64,000 nt of DNA, from assembly GCA_024180945.1 (NCBI GenBank), contig JAKSGN010000041.1, positions 2,480,001 through 2,544,000 of the forward strand, read 5' to 3'. Positions within the stretch are counted from its first letter, which is position 1. Each line of letters opens with the position of its first letter. Positions 33,654 through 45,594 of this stretch are shown here, piece after piece. The notes under the pieces are model-generated. The model saw nothing but the letters and a program-made list of their open reading frames with translations, was not told where the DNA came from and did no database searches. The position numbers and the translations under genes were made by a program. This stretch comes from Macrophomina tecta. Taxonomy: Eukaryota > Ascomycota > Dothideomycetes > Botryosphaeriales > Botryosphaeriaceae.

Positions 33654-36600
33654 TCACAGCTTCGCCACTTCCCTCCATCCCTTCACCATTGTCTGCTTGT
33701 CCAGCGTCCTCCAGCCTGCTGGCCCCTCCTCCAATCCATTAGCCTTGCCCTGAGGCCTCTCTCTCCATCTCCACGCCTTCACATACTCGGAGTCCTCCTT
33801 CCGCTCAATCACCTCCAACACCTTGGCCCCCAACACCGGCAAGAATTTGAACCCATGCCCACTCCCGCCACTGCAAACCATTAGCCCCTCCGTCCCCGGC
33901 ACGTAATCAACCACAAAGTCATTATCCACACTGTCCGTATACCAACACAACCGCGCCGTCTCGATCGGCAGCCCCAACAACTCCGGCAAGTTCTCCTTAC
34001 AAAACGCCTGCACCACATCCATCGCAGCCTCAGGCACCTCGCCTAGGCCGGTCTTGGGGCAAGACACACGCTTCTCCCCATGCCGTGCGGCATAGTTCGT
34101 CCACTTCGCGCCCCGAAACCCAAACTTTACGACACCATCAGGCGTGCGCGGGAAGCCGTACAGTCCGCCAACAGAGGTGCGATTTTGCCCGCCGGCCGCC
34201 CTTGCATACGACGACATCTTCCAGCTCCAGACGGGGAAATTCTCCGGCGCAAACTTACTCCACAGGTCCGGGCGCTCCTTCCGCGGTATGCGCACCGTCA
34301 GCACTGAGCCGGCCGTCGCCTCGAGGAGGCTCGTCGCGGCAGGCAAGAGCGCAGGCGTCCACCCGCCGCAGGCCACGACGACCAGCGACGCCGCGTGATG
34401 CGTGCCGTCGGCCGTCACGATGCCGGTCACGGCTTCCTTGCCGGTCGTGGGGGACGGAGACGTCGTGTGTCGCACATATTTGTGCGCAGGGCCGAGGCGC
34501 AGCTTGACGCCCGCCTGGGCGCACAGATGCAGCGCCCACGCGCACGCTTTGCTCGCCAGCACGTAGCCACCTGTGCCGTCGAACATGCCGTCGAGCGGCA
34601 GGCCCCGCTCGCGCCGGTCGAAGGGGTCGAGCTTAGTGGAGGGGATGCCCGCGCGGGCGGCGTCGGCGGCGCGGGTGGCGGAGGCGATGTGGTACTGGGT
34701 GTGTTTGATGGAGGCCGGGAAGTTCTGCTGCGTGATGTCCTCGTGCTCATCGAGGCCGGCGTCGCTGAGGCGGAGGAAGCCGGCTGGCACCCAGATGGTG
34801 TCGGTGCGGCTGACACCGGCGGGGAGGGAGGAGGGAGGCGTGGAGGCGATGGCGGCGTTCCAGGACTCCCAGATGGGAATCGCGGAGAAGGCGAGGTCTT
34901 GGTAGATCTTGCGGTCGCCGTAGCTGGCACGCAGGATCTTATTCTCGTCGGCGCTGGCGGCGTCGCAGCCCGACGCGACGGAGTAGCCGTTCTTGTCGTA
35001 GGGTTGGTAGTCGAAGATGCTAGACAAGCGTTCAGTGTTAGTACGAAAGCAAGGGTTGAATCATGTTCGCGCAGTTCAATATCGGACACTCACGTCACAT
35101 CCTTGTAGCCGTTCATTGCCAGGTGAAGTGCGGTGCTCAGACCGAAAACACCTGCTCCCAAGATTGCAATCGGCTTGCAATATTTGAGTTCTTGTTTCTC
35201 GCCTTCAGCTCTCGGCGCTCCCTCCATGTTGTGGTTCTTGTCTTCCGGGAGCTTATATTTCCATCTCTTCTGCAGTTCAGGAGCAAGCTTCCCCTCAAGC
35301 ATATCCACAACTCGATCACCAAGGACACACAAGAACTTCCACCCATGAGCAGATCCGCCGGTTACAAGAGCAAGCTGCTTGATAGTCGGATGCCTGTCCA
35401 CGAGGAAGTCGGAAGTGGGTGTGTTGGTGAAGAAGCAGAGCTTGGTCCTGGCGAACGGCTGGTCCGCGAGCGGCGGGAAAAGTTCCGCAAGGTTTCGTCG
35501 CAGGCCAGCTTCGGCGTCGGCAGGAATTGCGCTGGGCGAATCTGGTGGTGCGGAGACCTCGAAGCTCTTGCCGGTTGCAGAATCTATCACTGTTCTTGTG
35601 TTGAAGTAGCCGGGGGAGCGTCTCAGACATTTGATCTCGCCGTTGAGTGGAGGAAAGATGTTGAATCCAGTGGTGAAGTTCGTCGTGATCTATATTTTGT
35701 TATCTTCTGAGCCGACTATTCAATGCGCGAAGGGCAATTCTACCGGCATGTTCTTGTATCGCTCCTCTTGTTCAGGAGACAGCTTCAGCCATGCTACTTC
35801 ATGCCCGGTGGACGTTACTTGGTCTCTCAAATCAAGAAGCGTGTTTGACCAAGCTCCCGCAGCCAGCACAACGAGGTTGGCGGTAAGCTTAGTGCCGTCT
35901 TCAAGCTCGACGCCTTTCGCAATGCCGCCTTCGATCATCAGGCGTTTGACCGGGTTCTTGAAAATGAAGTTGGTGTTTGGCTGTCTGCGAGTCTTTTGGT
36001 AATAGATCCGCACACACTCTTCCGCATTCACGAAGGCAACATCTTCGTTGAGGTACGCTTCGTTCCATAGCTTCTCTCCTTGGTGAGGCTCATGGTTCGG
36101 TCCGTTGACGCGTTTGTACAGAGCTTCGTGGGAGGTGAAATGACGGATATATCCATCGGCTGAGAACTCCCACTTTCTACGCGTCGCTTCTGTAAAGATT
36201 GAGCGGCGGCATACTCTTTCTCCCATACCTTGGATCCATGGCGACCGGCGCCTGCATGAGCGTAGATCATGCCGCTCCTGTAGTAGTGCTGTCCGAGCTC
36301 TGGGTCATTTTGGATGAGCCTCTGAGACTCCAGAGCGATCTCTGAGTAGACTGGGTCATGATAGTCCGCTCGGATGACTCTGGTCGTATCTGAGAGGGGT
36401 GGTCAGTACATATCACGTAGCTCTGAAGAATGAAAGGTCCGTCGGCGGGCAGGAGTATTGATGGTGTATTCCTCTGCCCCCAAGGTAAAAGTACAAGGCG
36501 CCCCCATGACAAAGCCATTCGGGTTCCAATAGTTCTCGAACCCACACGTGCCTGGCGATTGAAAGCAAGGCAGCCGGTCACGATGCGAATGCTCGATGGG

Positions 36601-36788
36601 TTGTGCGGCTCCGGCACGGGTTGTTGGGCATTCTAAAATCGGCTGTACATACCGACAGAAGTCCCGTCAGGAACAGGAGGCTCGTGTCTGTCAACGAGAG
36701 TGATTTCCGATGTCGGATACCGCTTCGACAAAGCTAAGCCAGTCGAGAGCCCGAACACACCGGCGCCGACTATGATAACTGAGTCCAT
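33654..36788 (-). CDS. tandem FAD-dependent DAO-type oxidase fusion, one frame break
   Basis: Exons in coding order 36788-36653, 36389-35744, 35689-35094 and 35019-33654, about 914 aa. Module 1 (to ~430) opens with [17 protein letters not shown]. It ends with '[20 protein letters not shown]' and '[10 protein letters not shown]', the covalent-flavin Cys and active-site blocks of sarcosine/pipecolate/saccharopine-type oxidases. With no stop or intron between, module 2 begins at [19 protein letters not shown] (~433) and has its own '[20 protein letters not shown]' and '[10 protein letters not shown]'. The C-terminus is AKL, a consensus PTS1, so a peroxisomal H2O2-forming amine or N-methyl-amino-acid oxidase is likely (inferred). 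Within exon 2, around 36203-36211 (GCC repeat), the frame must shift by one base; a 56-nt intron with a poor GTCGCC donor is a less likely alternative. The first intron (263 nt) is long. Confidence 0.75.
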
Positions 36789-37732
36789 GCTGCATAAAGA
36801 CGCGATCGAGCCTTAAGCGCAATGTATACTACCATGTGGGCGATATAAATACGTGTGGCCGGGTCACACCACGCGATGATAGGTCTGGGGCCGATGGGCG
36901 GAGGAGATGCCTGGACACGGCATAGAGATGGGAGAGATGGATTGCAGGCGGAGAAGCTGCGGCAAAGCGGGCGCAACGTTGGTGGGGCGCATTTTGTCAT
37001 TGCCGCCTAAAACGCAATTCCCCCGCCGAATGGCACCAAAGGCGGCAATGACTTTGTAATTTCGCCTCCGAAACGTTGCCGTCCTCCCACCCACTCTTGA
37101 CTGCGATCAACCCCTCCACGCCATGCTTGTTCCCGGAAATGTTCAATCATGCGTCGGCCCTGCACCTATCAGCCTATCTGTATCCATATGAGCTCCAGCT
37201 GCCAATAGCGCTTCACTGGCTGCTCCTGTTCCTCCCTCCAGCCTGTCTTCCTGGAAGCCGCTCTGCTGCACCAAAGCCGTATGCGTGATCATGTTGCAGC
37301 CAGCTAACCTCAAGGGGCTTTCGAAGACCTCGAGATGAAGTGAGGTATGCGCTGATTGTGGATAGTTTCGGATGGAATGTCAGATAGCCGCCTTCGCGTC
37401 GACGTGGAAGCGGGATGTGGCATGGTTGATGTAGGTATATGCCGCGGCATGCAAGTGCGACCTGCATGCACATGACGGATGTTCTGCCACATTCATCCTT
37501 CCCCATTCTCCAAAGAGGCGATAAGCGATGCAGGTTCATCCTGGAGGTTATAAAATCCCGAGCCATGACATGTTATGCAACGAAGCCCGACACATGGGAT
37601 CCTGCCCCAAGCCATCGCAACCCTCCTCTCCAGCATCCTACATCAACCGATCATCGTGGAAACAGAAAGGCTCAGTGGCAAGCATACTGGATCGGAGGAT
37701 TGATAAAAAAGCGTTTCGCGCAAGTCCTGCGG
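36789..37732. other. divergent promoter, DAO fusion and Dal5-like MFS
   Basis: 944 bp between divergent starts of two accessory genes. Contains a CGATAAG motif at 37519-37525. An in-frame open stretch extends upstream of the MFS start to 37439 but looks non-conserved. Confidence 0.55.
37519..37525 (+). promoter_or_regulatory. CGATAAG, candidate GATA-factor site
   Basis: HGATAR motif ~210 bp upstream of the Dal5-like carrier. Suggestive only because the gene class is often under nitrogen-catabolite control. Confidence 0.25.
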
Positions 37733-39731
37733 ATGAAGATGCAGCTCACCTCTAGCAGTAATGGGGACACTGCCAGCACCAAAGACTTGTCCCATCTCGA
37801 ATCTGGTCCACTCTCTACTGCAAAAGATGCACCTGATGTTGCCATTGGGCACGTCTTGGAGCCGGTTTCCCCTGTAGACACTGTGGCCGAGCGCAAGTTG
37901 GTCCGCAAATTCGACATCCTCGTAATGGTCATGATTTTCTTCATGTATTTCTTCAACAGCATCGACAGGAGCAACCTGGGAAACGCGAAGACGGACCACA
38001 TGGACAAAGACCTCGGGTTCGTGGGCAATCAATACTCCATACTCATCATGGTGTTCTACGTCCCATTCTGCGGTTTGTGCCTACCTGCAAACCTCGTGAC
38101 CAGGAAGTTCCAGCCAAAGTGGTTTTTGGTCGGGTTCATGCTATGCTGGGGCGCCATGGCTATGGTCTGTGCCGCTTGTAAGGACTTCGCGCAGGTAAGT
38201 TGTTCCCGTAAGGCAAGCCACTACTGCTTGGCGCAAAGCTTGGTGAGCTTGACTGATCTCCATTCTAGACCTTGGCAGTGAGACTACTACTGGGTGTTGC
38301 GGAGGCCGGTTTCGCTCCCTGCTCTATGGTATATGATGCTTCAGAGCCCGTGGCCGCTGTCATGCTTACAAATGGACAGTTTTATATGAGCACTTTCTAC
38401 ACTCGCGGAGAGCTTGCTACTCGGTTTGCAATCGTGAGTCTAGCTAATTGCCTCTAATAACATGTAGAGATGGATGTTCCTAACGGCAACACAGTGGTAT
38501 TCGTCTACAGTGCTCTCAGCAGCCTTCAGCGGCCTCATCTCATATGGAGTGTTTCAGCTGGGTGGTTCGCTGCACGGCTGGCAGTACCTCTTCCTGGTTG
38601 AAGGAGGACTCACTGTCCTCATTGCATTACTAGCTGGCCTCATCCTCCCAAAAAATCCCTGGACTTGCCGCTGGCTTTCCGATGCCGAAAAAGAGCTTTG
38701 CGTCTTACGTGCGCAGAGGGATTCCACTTCCAACGTCGGCTCCGCCTGGGATTTCCACGAAGGCATGCAGCCTTTCAAATCCTGGCAAGTGTGAGTGCAT
38801 TACTGCTCTATTAATCGACCGTACCACAGGTGTAAGATTGTTCGGATGTACCATGCTGATGCTTCATACAGATACGCCTGGGCTGTCATCGGGCTTTGTT
38901 ATGGCACTTCTGGTAGCGCAGTCGGCTCCTTTCTCCCTCAAATTGTCCAACTGATGGGCTTTGGCACTCTCAAAACCAATCTGTACGTCATCCCTGGAGA
39001 AAAGCTGCCAGGGTGGTGGAAGCAGCCGTCTGGACGCAAAGGCGCAGCAAATACTATGACACTTGCATCCAAACGACTGCCTACGCAACTACACATACCT
39101 TCTTTCAACCCGAACAATCCTTTCTGAACCCACCGTCCACATCAATCGACGCTACCGTCAGCAACACTGACATGCCTCCCCCAGCTACACAGTCGCCCCC
39201 AACCTCGTCGGCGCCCTCGTCCTACTCCTAATCGCGCGCTCCTCCGACCACTTCCGCGAACGCAGCGCGCACCTAATTCTCGCCCTCCTCATCACCTTCA
39301 CCGGCTGGCTCATTCTTCTTTCCCTCAATCCCGCGACACATATCCCCGTCGCCTACTTCGCTTGCTTCTTGCTGTGCGCAGGCGCCATGACTCCTACCGT
39401 CATCTTCCACGCGTGGCACGCCTCCAACACCTCGACCGAGAACGGCCGCATCTACGTGCTCAGCTTCCTGACGGGCGCGGCCAACAGCGGCGGTATCATA
39501 GCGAGCATGACGTTTCGCGCGGAGGATGCGCCGCGGTACCTGCCGTTTCTGGGGACGGCGGCGGGGTTTGAGGGCCTGGGGATGTTGTTGATTCTTGGGC
39601 TGAGGGGGTGGATGAAGTGGGATAATGCGAGGAGAGATAAACTGATGGGGAGGAAGTTGGTGAGCAGGGATGTCAAGTTGAGTGAGTTGGTAGGTGGGGT
39701 GAGGGATGTGCGGTGGAGGTGGTTTGTGTGA
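37733..39731 (+). CDS. MFS anion:cation symporter, Dal5/allantoate-permease-like
   Basis: Six exons, 37733-38194, 38269-38328, 38380-38433, 38495-38790, 38872-38982 and 39185-39731, give 509 aa. After a ~55-residue cytosolic head, 'VRKFDILVMVMIFFMYFFNS' and 'IDRSNLGNAK' form TM1 and the ACS-family loop. 'LLLGVAEAGFAPCSMFYMST' (joined over two splice sites) is the TM4-5 motif of Dal5-type carriers, and 'WYSSTVLSAAFSGLISYGVF' continues. About twelve spans are seen. Known family substrates are allantoate, ureidosuccinate, dipeptides, nicotinate and related anions; this one is unknown. The start at 37733 gives a normal head length; an ATG two codons later is equally possible. The fifth intron (202 nt, others 51-81) contains a hairpin element at 39016-39089. 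Confidence 0.9.
39016..39089. mobile_element. hairpin element copy 4, inside an intron (74 bp)
   Basis: The left arm GTGGAAGCAGCCGTCTGGAC and the right arm TCCAAACGACTGCCTACGCAAC pair with only A/G-type differences over the inner 18 positions. It lies wholly within the 38983-39184 intron of the Dal5-like carrier. Confidence 0.7.
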
Positions 39732-40186
39732 GGGAAACGCTATCTATGGGAATGTCTTGTCTGAAGGAATGGGTAAGGAGGTTTGATCATGTGGTATTTT
39801 GTGCGCTATGGAAAGAAAACTTGTGTCCCTGCTCTTGACCGTCTGAACACCTCCGTATGAGAAATAGAATGCAAAACATGCTATTGATATGCCACCGCTC
39901 TTTCTTCATCATCTTCCTGTCAGCAAGCTCATCATATTCCGGTAATTGTAGATTGTTGCACGTCATGTTCTTGAGGGTCCCGTAGCTCTTGATTCTTCGT
40001 CGGATGACCCTGTCATGGCCCTATAACATGCGCACTATCATTATTTTCCCTGTTTAATCCCTGATTACTCCACGCTTTCGACCGTATACGGACCGCTTTT
40101 CGGAGGCTGATTCTGCTCGCTAAGAAGCCATTCTGCAGATGAACATAAAACTTCTCAGCGTCGTGCGACAAAGAAAAAAAAAACAT
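39732..40186. other. intergenic between convergent MFS genes
   Basis: 455 bp; 3' UTRs of both transporters. Nothing further seen. Confidence 0.6.
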
Positions 40187-42314
40187 TTACACCTTCGACT
40201 CCTGCACTCCCTTGGTTTCAACAGTAAGCAGTTGCGGTGAAGGCGTCTCACCCTGTTCACCGCTAGCGTCAGAGCTTGCATCTGATCCCCCGCCCCTTCT
40301 CGCCCTCCGTGACTTCTCCCTGTTGTGCAGGACCAGCGTTCCAAGGGCACTGCCGATGAGCAGCGGCCCGCCGATGACGGCGACGGTTATGAAGCCTTTG
40401 CGGTATTGTGGCGCGTCAGTCTGCTTCCATACGATGAGGGGCAGCCAAGCCTGTACGACGTAGGCCATCTCGTTCATGCTGCCGATGACTATGGCTCGCT
40501 CCTCGTTATCGTCGGCGCAGATCTCGTGAGCCCATCTACAATTTGTGAGTTTGGAGTGACATATTGAAGGCAGGAAGAAGGGCACTTACGACATGCATAG
40601 GCCGGACAAGCCACTGTTAAGTCCGGCAAGAATATAGCACGCCCAGTGCCAGCCGGTCGGGATGTCCCATACAGCGAGAGACACGTAGACGATGATGTTC
40701 CAAATCTGCAATCCGTCAATAACTACAGCTTTTGCTTAAATAGTCGGAAGAAGCTCACTCCTGCAAATATCATGGGCGGCCAGCGTGCACCCCTCAAGAA
40801 CGTATCAGAAGACCACGCGTAGATCAAAGTCGAAACCACAGCTACCGCGTATGTAGTCGTCGGGTAGGCATTGATCTGGCCGACAGAGTATTTGGGATTC
40901 GTGCTGGCTTTCAGCCATTGCGCAAAGGCCGGCTGAGCAAACATGTTGCCGTTATTGAAAGCACTGAGCTTGGGTTAGCACCATGAGCTAGGGAACCAGG
41001 ACCGTATCGTTTCGCTTCGGGCAGTAGGGAATCTGCAAGGCTAGCTCACTAGCTACCCCCCACCCTTCCTTTCATAGGGAGTTAAAGCAGCTATCCGGAT
41101 AAAAATGCGAAAAATGATTGAGAGCATTTACATCCGGGTGTCTTGATTAACTCCCCATCGAAGGCGGCAATGGGGTCCACTTGATAGACTCGCGAATGAG
41201 GTTTGCGCTTGTAAATGGTCTCTACTTACATATAGAGGAGGGTAAGGACCCAGATATGCCATGACTTGATTATCTTCTTAACCTTTTCCTTCGTGTATGG
41301 GGCTCGGGGCTTGCGGCCTTCGAGCTGCATACGCTTTTGGGCGAAGGCCACTTCCTCTTTCGTAAGATAGAAAGGCTTTGAGATCTCAGGGACGTCCGGA
41401 AGGACAAAATAGCCAGCTAAACAAATCTGAAGGTGTAATATGTCAGCTTCGTTCTCTTTCATCGTCTCCTCTTTCTCCACTTACCGGCAAGCTTATGCAT
41501 CCGTCTACGATAAAAAGCCTGCGGGGTTCGTGAGCCGCATTCAACTAGAGTTGACAATCCAGTACATACCATTGCCAACCCTTGAGTCCCCCTCTTCCGC
41601 CAAGATTGTACACGCCGGCCATCAAATAACCAGAAAACATAGATGCAATGGCGCTGCTGGTGTGGAAAATACAACTTCTTTTGGCGAGCTCATCTTTTCG
41701 GTACCACGAACCAATGATGTATTGCATCCCTGGGTAAAAAGTGCTTTCTGCCAAACCTGTTTGAAGGGTTAGTACTCACAATCCCCCAATAAAGGCGATG
41801 AAGGAGGCCCCTACCAATGAAAAAGCGCAAGACGTAGATCTGCTTCGCTGTCGAACACTTAGCCAGGCAAAAGGTCAAGATAGTCCACAACAGCTCCGCA
41901 CTAGGGATCCAAATCGAAGGTTTTAGCTTAGTGAGTAATATGTTACTGGGGAGTTGCCCAATGACATAGCCGACCGTCCAGCAGGTTTGCATGATGTTGA
42001 GTTCTTCTCCATACATGCCCAAGTCCTCTTTCATACCAGACACAAATGCCGAGTTGATGTTTTGCTGGTCCAAATACTTGATGAAGTAACCTGACCACGT
42101 TAGAATGGCGTTCGGCGCGAGATGAGTCTAACTCACCGAGGGAGGCAAAGGTCAAAAGAGCCGCATCAAGCTTGAAGAGAAACCTGCGCTCTTCGGGAGA
42201 CTTGTCGAAAGTATCCCAGATGATTCCCTTCCAATTCAGCTTCACGTCCTTCGCAACGACCTCGTCGGCCTTTTGCGCAACGGAGTCGCGCTCTCGTCCT
42301 TGTGTTTGCGACAT
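40187..42314 (-). CDS. MFS anion:cation symporter, Liz1/Fen2 (pantothenate)-like
   Basis: Eight exons, in coding order 42314-42137, 42090-41815, 41756-41570, 41518-41485, 41426-41230, 40963-40759, 40705-40590 and 40535-40187, give 513 aa; one exon is only 34 nt. 'KLDAALLTFASLGYFIKYLD' and 'QQNINSAFVSGMKEDLGMYG' are the TM1-loop signature shared by Fen2, Liz1, Seo1 and Vht1. 'NIMQTCWTVGYVIGQLPSNI' is the following TM2 motif. 'EISKPFYLTKEEVAFAQKRM' is the central loop of the group. Candidate substrates by family are pantothenate, biotin, or sulfonates/dipeptides; sequence does not decide. The 266-nt fifth intron (40964-41229) holds a hairpin element, while the other introns are 46-58 nt. The tail is Ser/Gly-rich. 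Confidence 0.9.
41081..41151. mobile_element. hairpin element copy 5, inside an intron (71 bp)
   Basis: The left arm GTTAAAGCAGCTATCCGGAT and right arm ATCCGGGTGTCTTGATTAAC pair at 20 of 28 positions (arms taken to GCATTT). Pairing continues outward for four more bases (GGGA/TCCC, 41077-41155). It sits in the fifth intron of the Liz1-like carrier. Confidence 0.85.
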
Positions 42315-43457
42315 GACTGAGAGAATTCCACCGTCCCAAAGGCAGGTAGTTACCTTTGTGTCGTCTCTCGGTGCCGAAAGAGAGGGCGACGGGCAAAATC
42401 AAGGGCAGCACATCCAAAGATAAAGCAGCACGCGTCAATCTTGGCTGCAACTGGGCAAAGATAGGCTTCAGAGCCATGCTGCCATTTGCCGCCGCATGGA
42501 CAGGCCGGGCATGCTACCATTTCCTGCGGGTGTGGCGAGGCACAATGTCGCCGTCATATTGCGTGCTTAAGGTTGTATAGTGCGCGCAAGGGTGGTGCAA
42601 GGCGGGGACCTGGGATCGGAGGGAAAAATTGATCACACAGATACGACCCAAGATGGAATGCCCGAGCGAGAATCCTGCCGGTGTTGCCTTGCACAACAAG
42701 CCAGTGGAATAAGGATCCACTCGAGGATGGCGAGCTCAAGCCCAATGCTTTAGTGCGAGCGGCGCGACGCGGCAGCATGACAAGAAGGTTGCCGGAGCTT
42801 AACCGTGAGTGAAGCTTCCTGGCGCCCATTGGGGGGGAGGAGCCAAGCCGGCGGGCCGCTGGCAGCTGGGGATGGGGCTGGATGGCGCTGACGGTGTGAC
42901 GAGCATCTAGGCGTAGATGGCGTGCGACGCGGCCTGCATGCCCGTACACCTACCTCTCGGTGTTTGCGGTGTTTGGGCACGTTCAGCGTCCGGACCAGAT
43001 AAGCTCCGAGGCAATCAGTGGCGCGCATGTTGCCAAATGTTTTCTACACATCGCATGGCTGATCAGTGGCCGCGGACATGGCGAAAGGGCCGGCATTGAT
43101 GTCGAAGTGTTTGTCGCGCGAGAAGAGAGGGACAACAGGCAACGACTTCCTGCCCGCCTCGAGCCTATCACGCATCAGGCAATGTAAGCGAGAGTAGCCG
43201 CTGGTCCTTCGTCAACACCATCGTCTCCCAGTGCCGTGCGTCAAACTGCAAGTGCCAAAAATACGCTTGGCCGGACTAAAAGCTATCTTGAGAACCCAGG
43301 TCTCGGGTCTGATCGGTGGCCTCTCGGTCGTGACCGCTTTGACCCGTTCCGTGAGAGAAGCTGGGCTTGTCCAGGCACATTTCTTCTAACAATATCACAG
43401 TAACCGATTGATTGCCTGTCTTGCAGTTCTAGCTCTATCGCACATCTAACGGCCAGC
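42315..43457. other. intergenic, Liz1-like promoter and FMO 3' flank
   Basis: 1.1 kb upstream of the minus-strand MFS gene. Overlapping open frames on both strands lack any recognisable content. No repeat copy found. Confidence 0.55.
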
Positions 43458-45594
43458 TCAACATCTCGAGAACCACTCATCAGCCACCTGTGGCGCCGGT
43501 TGCGACCCTCTACCACCGCCGAGCAAGCTCTTGATCCTCTCATATGCGCCTTCCTTTGCTGCCACGAACTCAGGAGTGTGCGGCGCAATTGGCTCTCTAC
43601 CCCGTTCCACCAAGTCCTTGTTGATCCAGCTGAGTATCTCATTGACGTATTCAACCTCAACGAATTTGAGCGAGTTGAACTTCTTGCCATATCCTTTCTG
43701 TTTCACCCTCTCTTCGTACTTCCTCCGCATTTCCTCCCTGCTCGGAAGACTTGCTCCACCCGAGAGGACCGCTGCTACGAATTTCGCCTGGAATTCGAAC
43801 AGGGAATATGTGGCTGTGAAGTATGGAACTCCCACAAAGATCAAACTGGGGTCCGGGATGTACCAAATATCGTAATGGAGGTTATGATATTGCGATCCGT
43901 CGGTGACAATAACCTGCTCATCCGCCTGTTCCGGCTGGAGGTCATCTCGATGATGGGACCTGAGGAAGGGTAGAGTGACGTGGTAGCCTGTTGCAACGAT
44001 TACATGGTCGATGTCGCAGAGTTTGTGTCCCGACTCCAGCGTGATGGTCCATGGTAGCGGCCCGCTGCTTTCAGAACTCTCGGACCCTGAGGCACTTCCT
44101 GCGTCCGATGCCGTCTCCGAGCCCGAGAGGATGTCGGAGTCAGAAGCTGGCACATCGAAAGATGCAACATTGCCAATCCGTTTGGCATTTGGTGGTAGGG
44201 CAGTTGCTGGGAAGTCGAAATCGCCTCCTCTTGACGTCTGCCAGATGCTCTTCGCGTGCGGAGCAATTTCTTTCGCAATGTCCGTTGATGACGTTCCAGA
44301 GCCAATGAGTAGCACATTCTGCATCCGATTAGTCCCCTGGCACTTAATTGGCTACCAATACATTTTGGACATGTACCTTGCCCTTGTAGTCTTCTGGGAT
44401 ACGGTAGCTCTTGGAGTGCTGCACCCTTGTCGGCCATCGAGACTTCCATTCTGCTAATCCGGGAATCTCTGGAACCCTGGGCGCATGGTAGTGGCCATTT
44501 GCAATAACCACCGCATCGAACTCCTATCATAAGTCAGTCTCCAATCCCTTCTCACGGGTTTACCGGGAATGCTTACCAGAGTTTCCACTTTCTCAGCCTG
44601 ATCACTCAGGTCTTGGACGGTTACCTTCCACTTTTCGCCTTGCTTGCTAACATTCTCAACCAAGTGTTTATACCGGATAGACTGCTCAATGCCTGTGACC
44701 CGGACAATCTCACTGATATAAGCAGCCATGACAGAGTGATTGCTGTAATCTGCGGTCCCCTCAGGAAATGGCAGAAGCGTGGTCTGCATCATGTCGCGGG
44801 CTACATTGGTTGTCAGATCACGGTAGCAAGGCCTATCGCCGTCGTCAGTCCTCAGATCTTGCAATTTCAAATCTTATCTTACCCTGGTGGAGCAGTACCA
44901 AGTTCCCTGAGCAGCGCATCATCATAAACCTTTTGGCGTGCTTCCCACTGAGCCTTCGGAATATCAGAAGCTGTTGAAGCCTTCAGTGAAGGATAGTCTG
45001 GCTCAAGTGGTTTCCTTTCGTCGTATACCCTGATCAACCCATCAGTACTGCTCGCTCCTGACGAAAATAACCCTCCACTAGCGCGAGACAACAGGTAAAC
45101 GTATATCGTGGACAAAGGAGAAAAGGAAGTATCCAACGTGCACGAGGAATAGTTGCACAAAAACTATAAGCTTTTAGTGTACGCCGACCAGAAAGAGGCT
45201 CTTCGCAGTCCCTGGGAAGATCTGCACTATCTCTAGGAGACTAGTATCCGTTGTCCGTGCATCTTTCCGTTGTCACACATTGCTAAAGGCTTTGTGAGAT
45301 CTATCCGCAAGCCTCCAACCTATGACCTTGTTATACGGAGCTGAAGTAGCCACCCGACGTGAATGCCGTGGCCTTCGCTGGACATTCAGATTCGGATGAT
45401 ACTTCATAAGATCAAGGAAGGAATGCGCAGAACACGACAGAGTACCAAAAGTCGACTTACCACACACCCCCAGGTTTTCCGGTTCTCTCAAAAACGGTCA
45501 CATTAAGGCCAGCTTTCTTCAAATGTGCTGCAGTGACAACACCACTGATTCCTGCACCAACAATGGCGACTTGAGTCGCAGGCGGGGCAGACAT
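43458..45594 (-). CDS. flavin-containing monooxygenase (FMO/dimethylaniline type)
   Basis: Five exons, in coding order 45594-45461, 45029-44883, 44832-44577, 44523-44377 and 44318-43458, give 514 aa. The FAD site GAGISG occupies residues 13-18 (VAIVGAGISGVVTAAHLKKA) and 'VFERTGKPGGVW' closes the first dinucleotide fold. 'DAVVIANGHYHAPRVPEIPG' leads to the NADPH motif GSGTSS at 234-239 (NVLLIGSGTSSTDIAKE), and 'HVIVATGYHVTLPFL' is the conserved C-terminal ATGY block. A Ser/Asp/Glu-rich insert of ~40 residues (near 'SGSETASDAGSASGSESSES') interrupts the second half. Known chemistry: NADPH- and O2-dependent oxygenation of soft N or S atoms. The first intron is 431 nt and contains a hairpin element. 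It lies in tandem with the Liz1-like carrier and is divergent from the TauD gene, which suggests co-regulation (inferred). Confidence 0.9.
45340..45408. mobile_element. hairpin element copy 6, inside an intron (69 bp)
   Basis: GCTGAAGTAGCCACCCGACG...TCGGATGATACTTCATA with an inner GAATG...CATTC stem. 17 of 26 arm positions pair. It lies inside the 431-nt first intron of the FMO gene. Confidence 0.65.

Noticed and set aside
34395..35108. 237-codon plus-strand frame inside the double oxidase
   Set aside because: Gly/Val/Arg/Glu-rich complement of the coding strand; no motif.
36390..36652. Hairpin element in the first intron of the double oxidase, as in the neighbouring genes
   Set aside because: I looked for the termini at 65-95 bp spacing and found only isolated partial matches.
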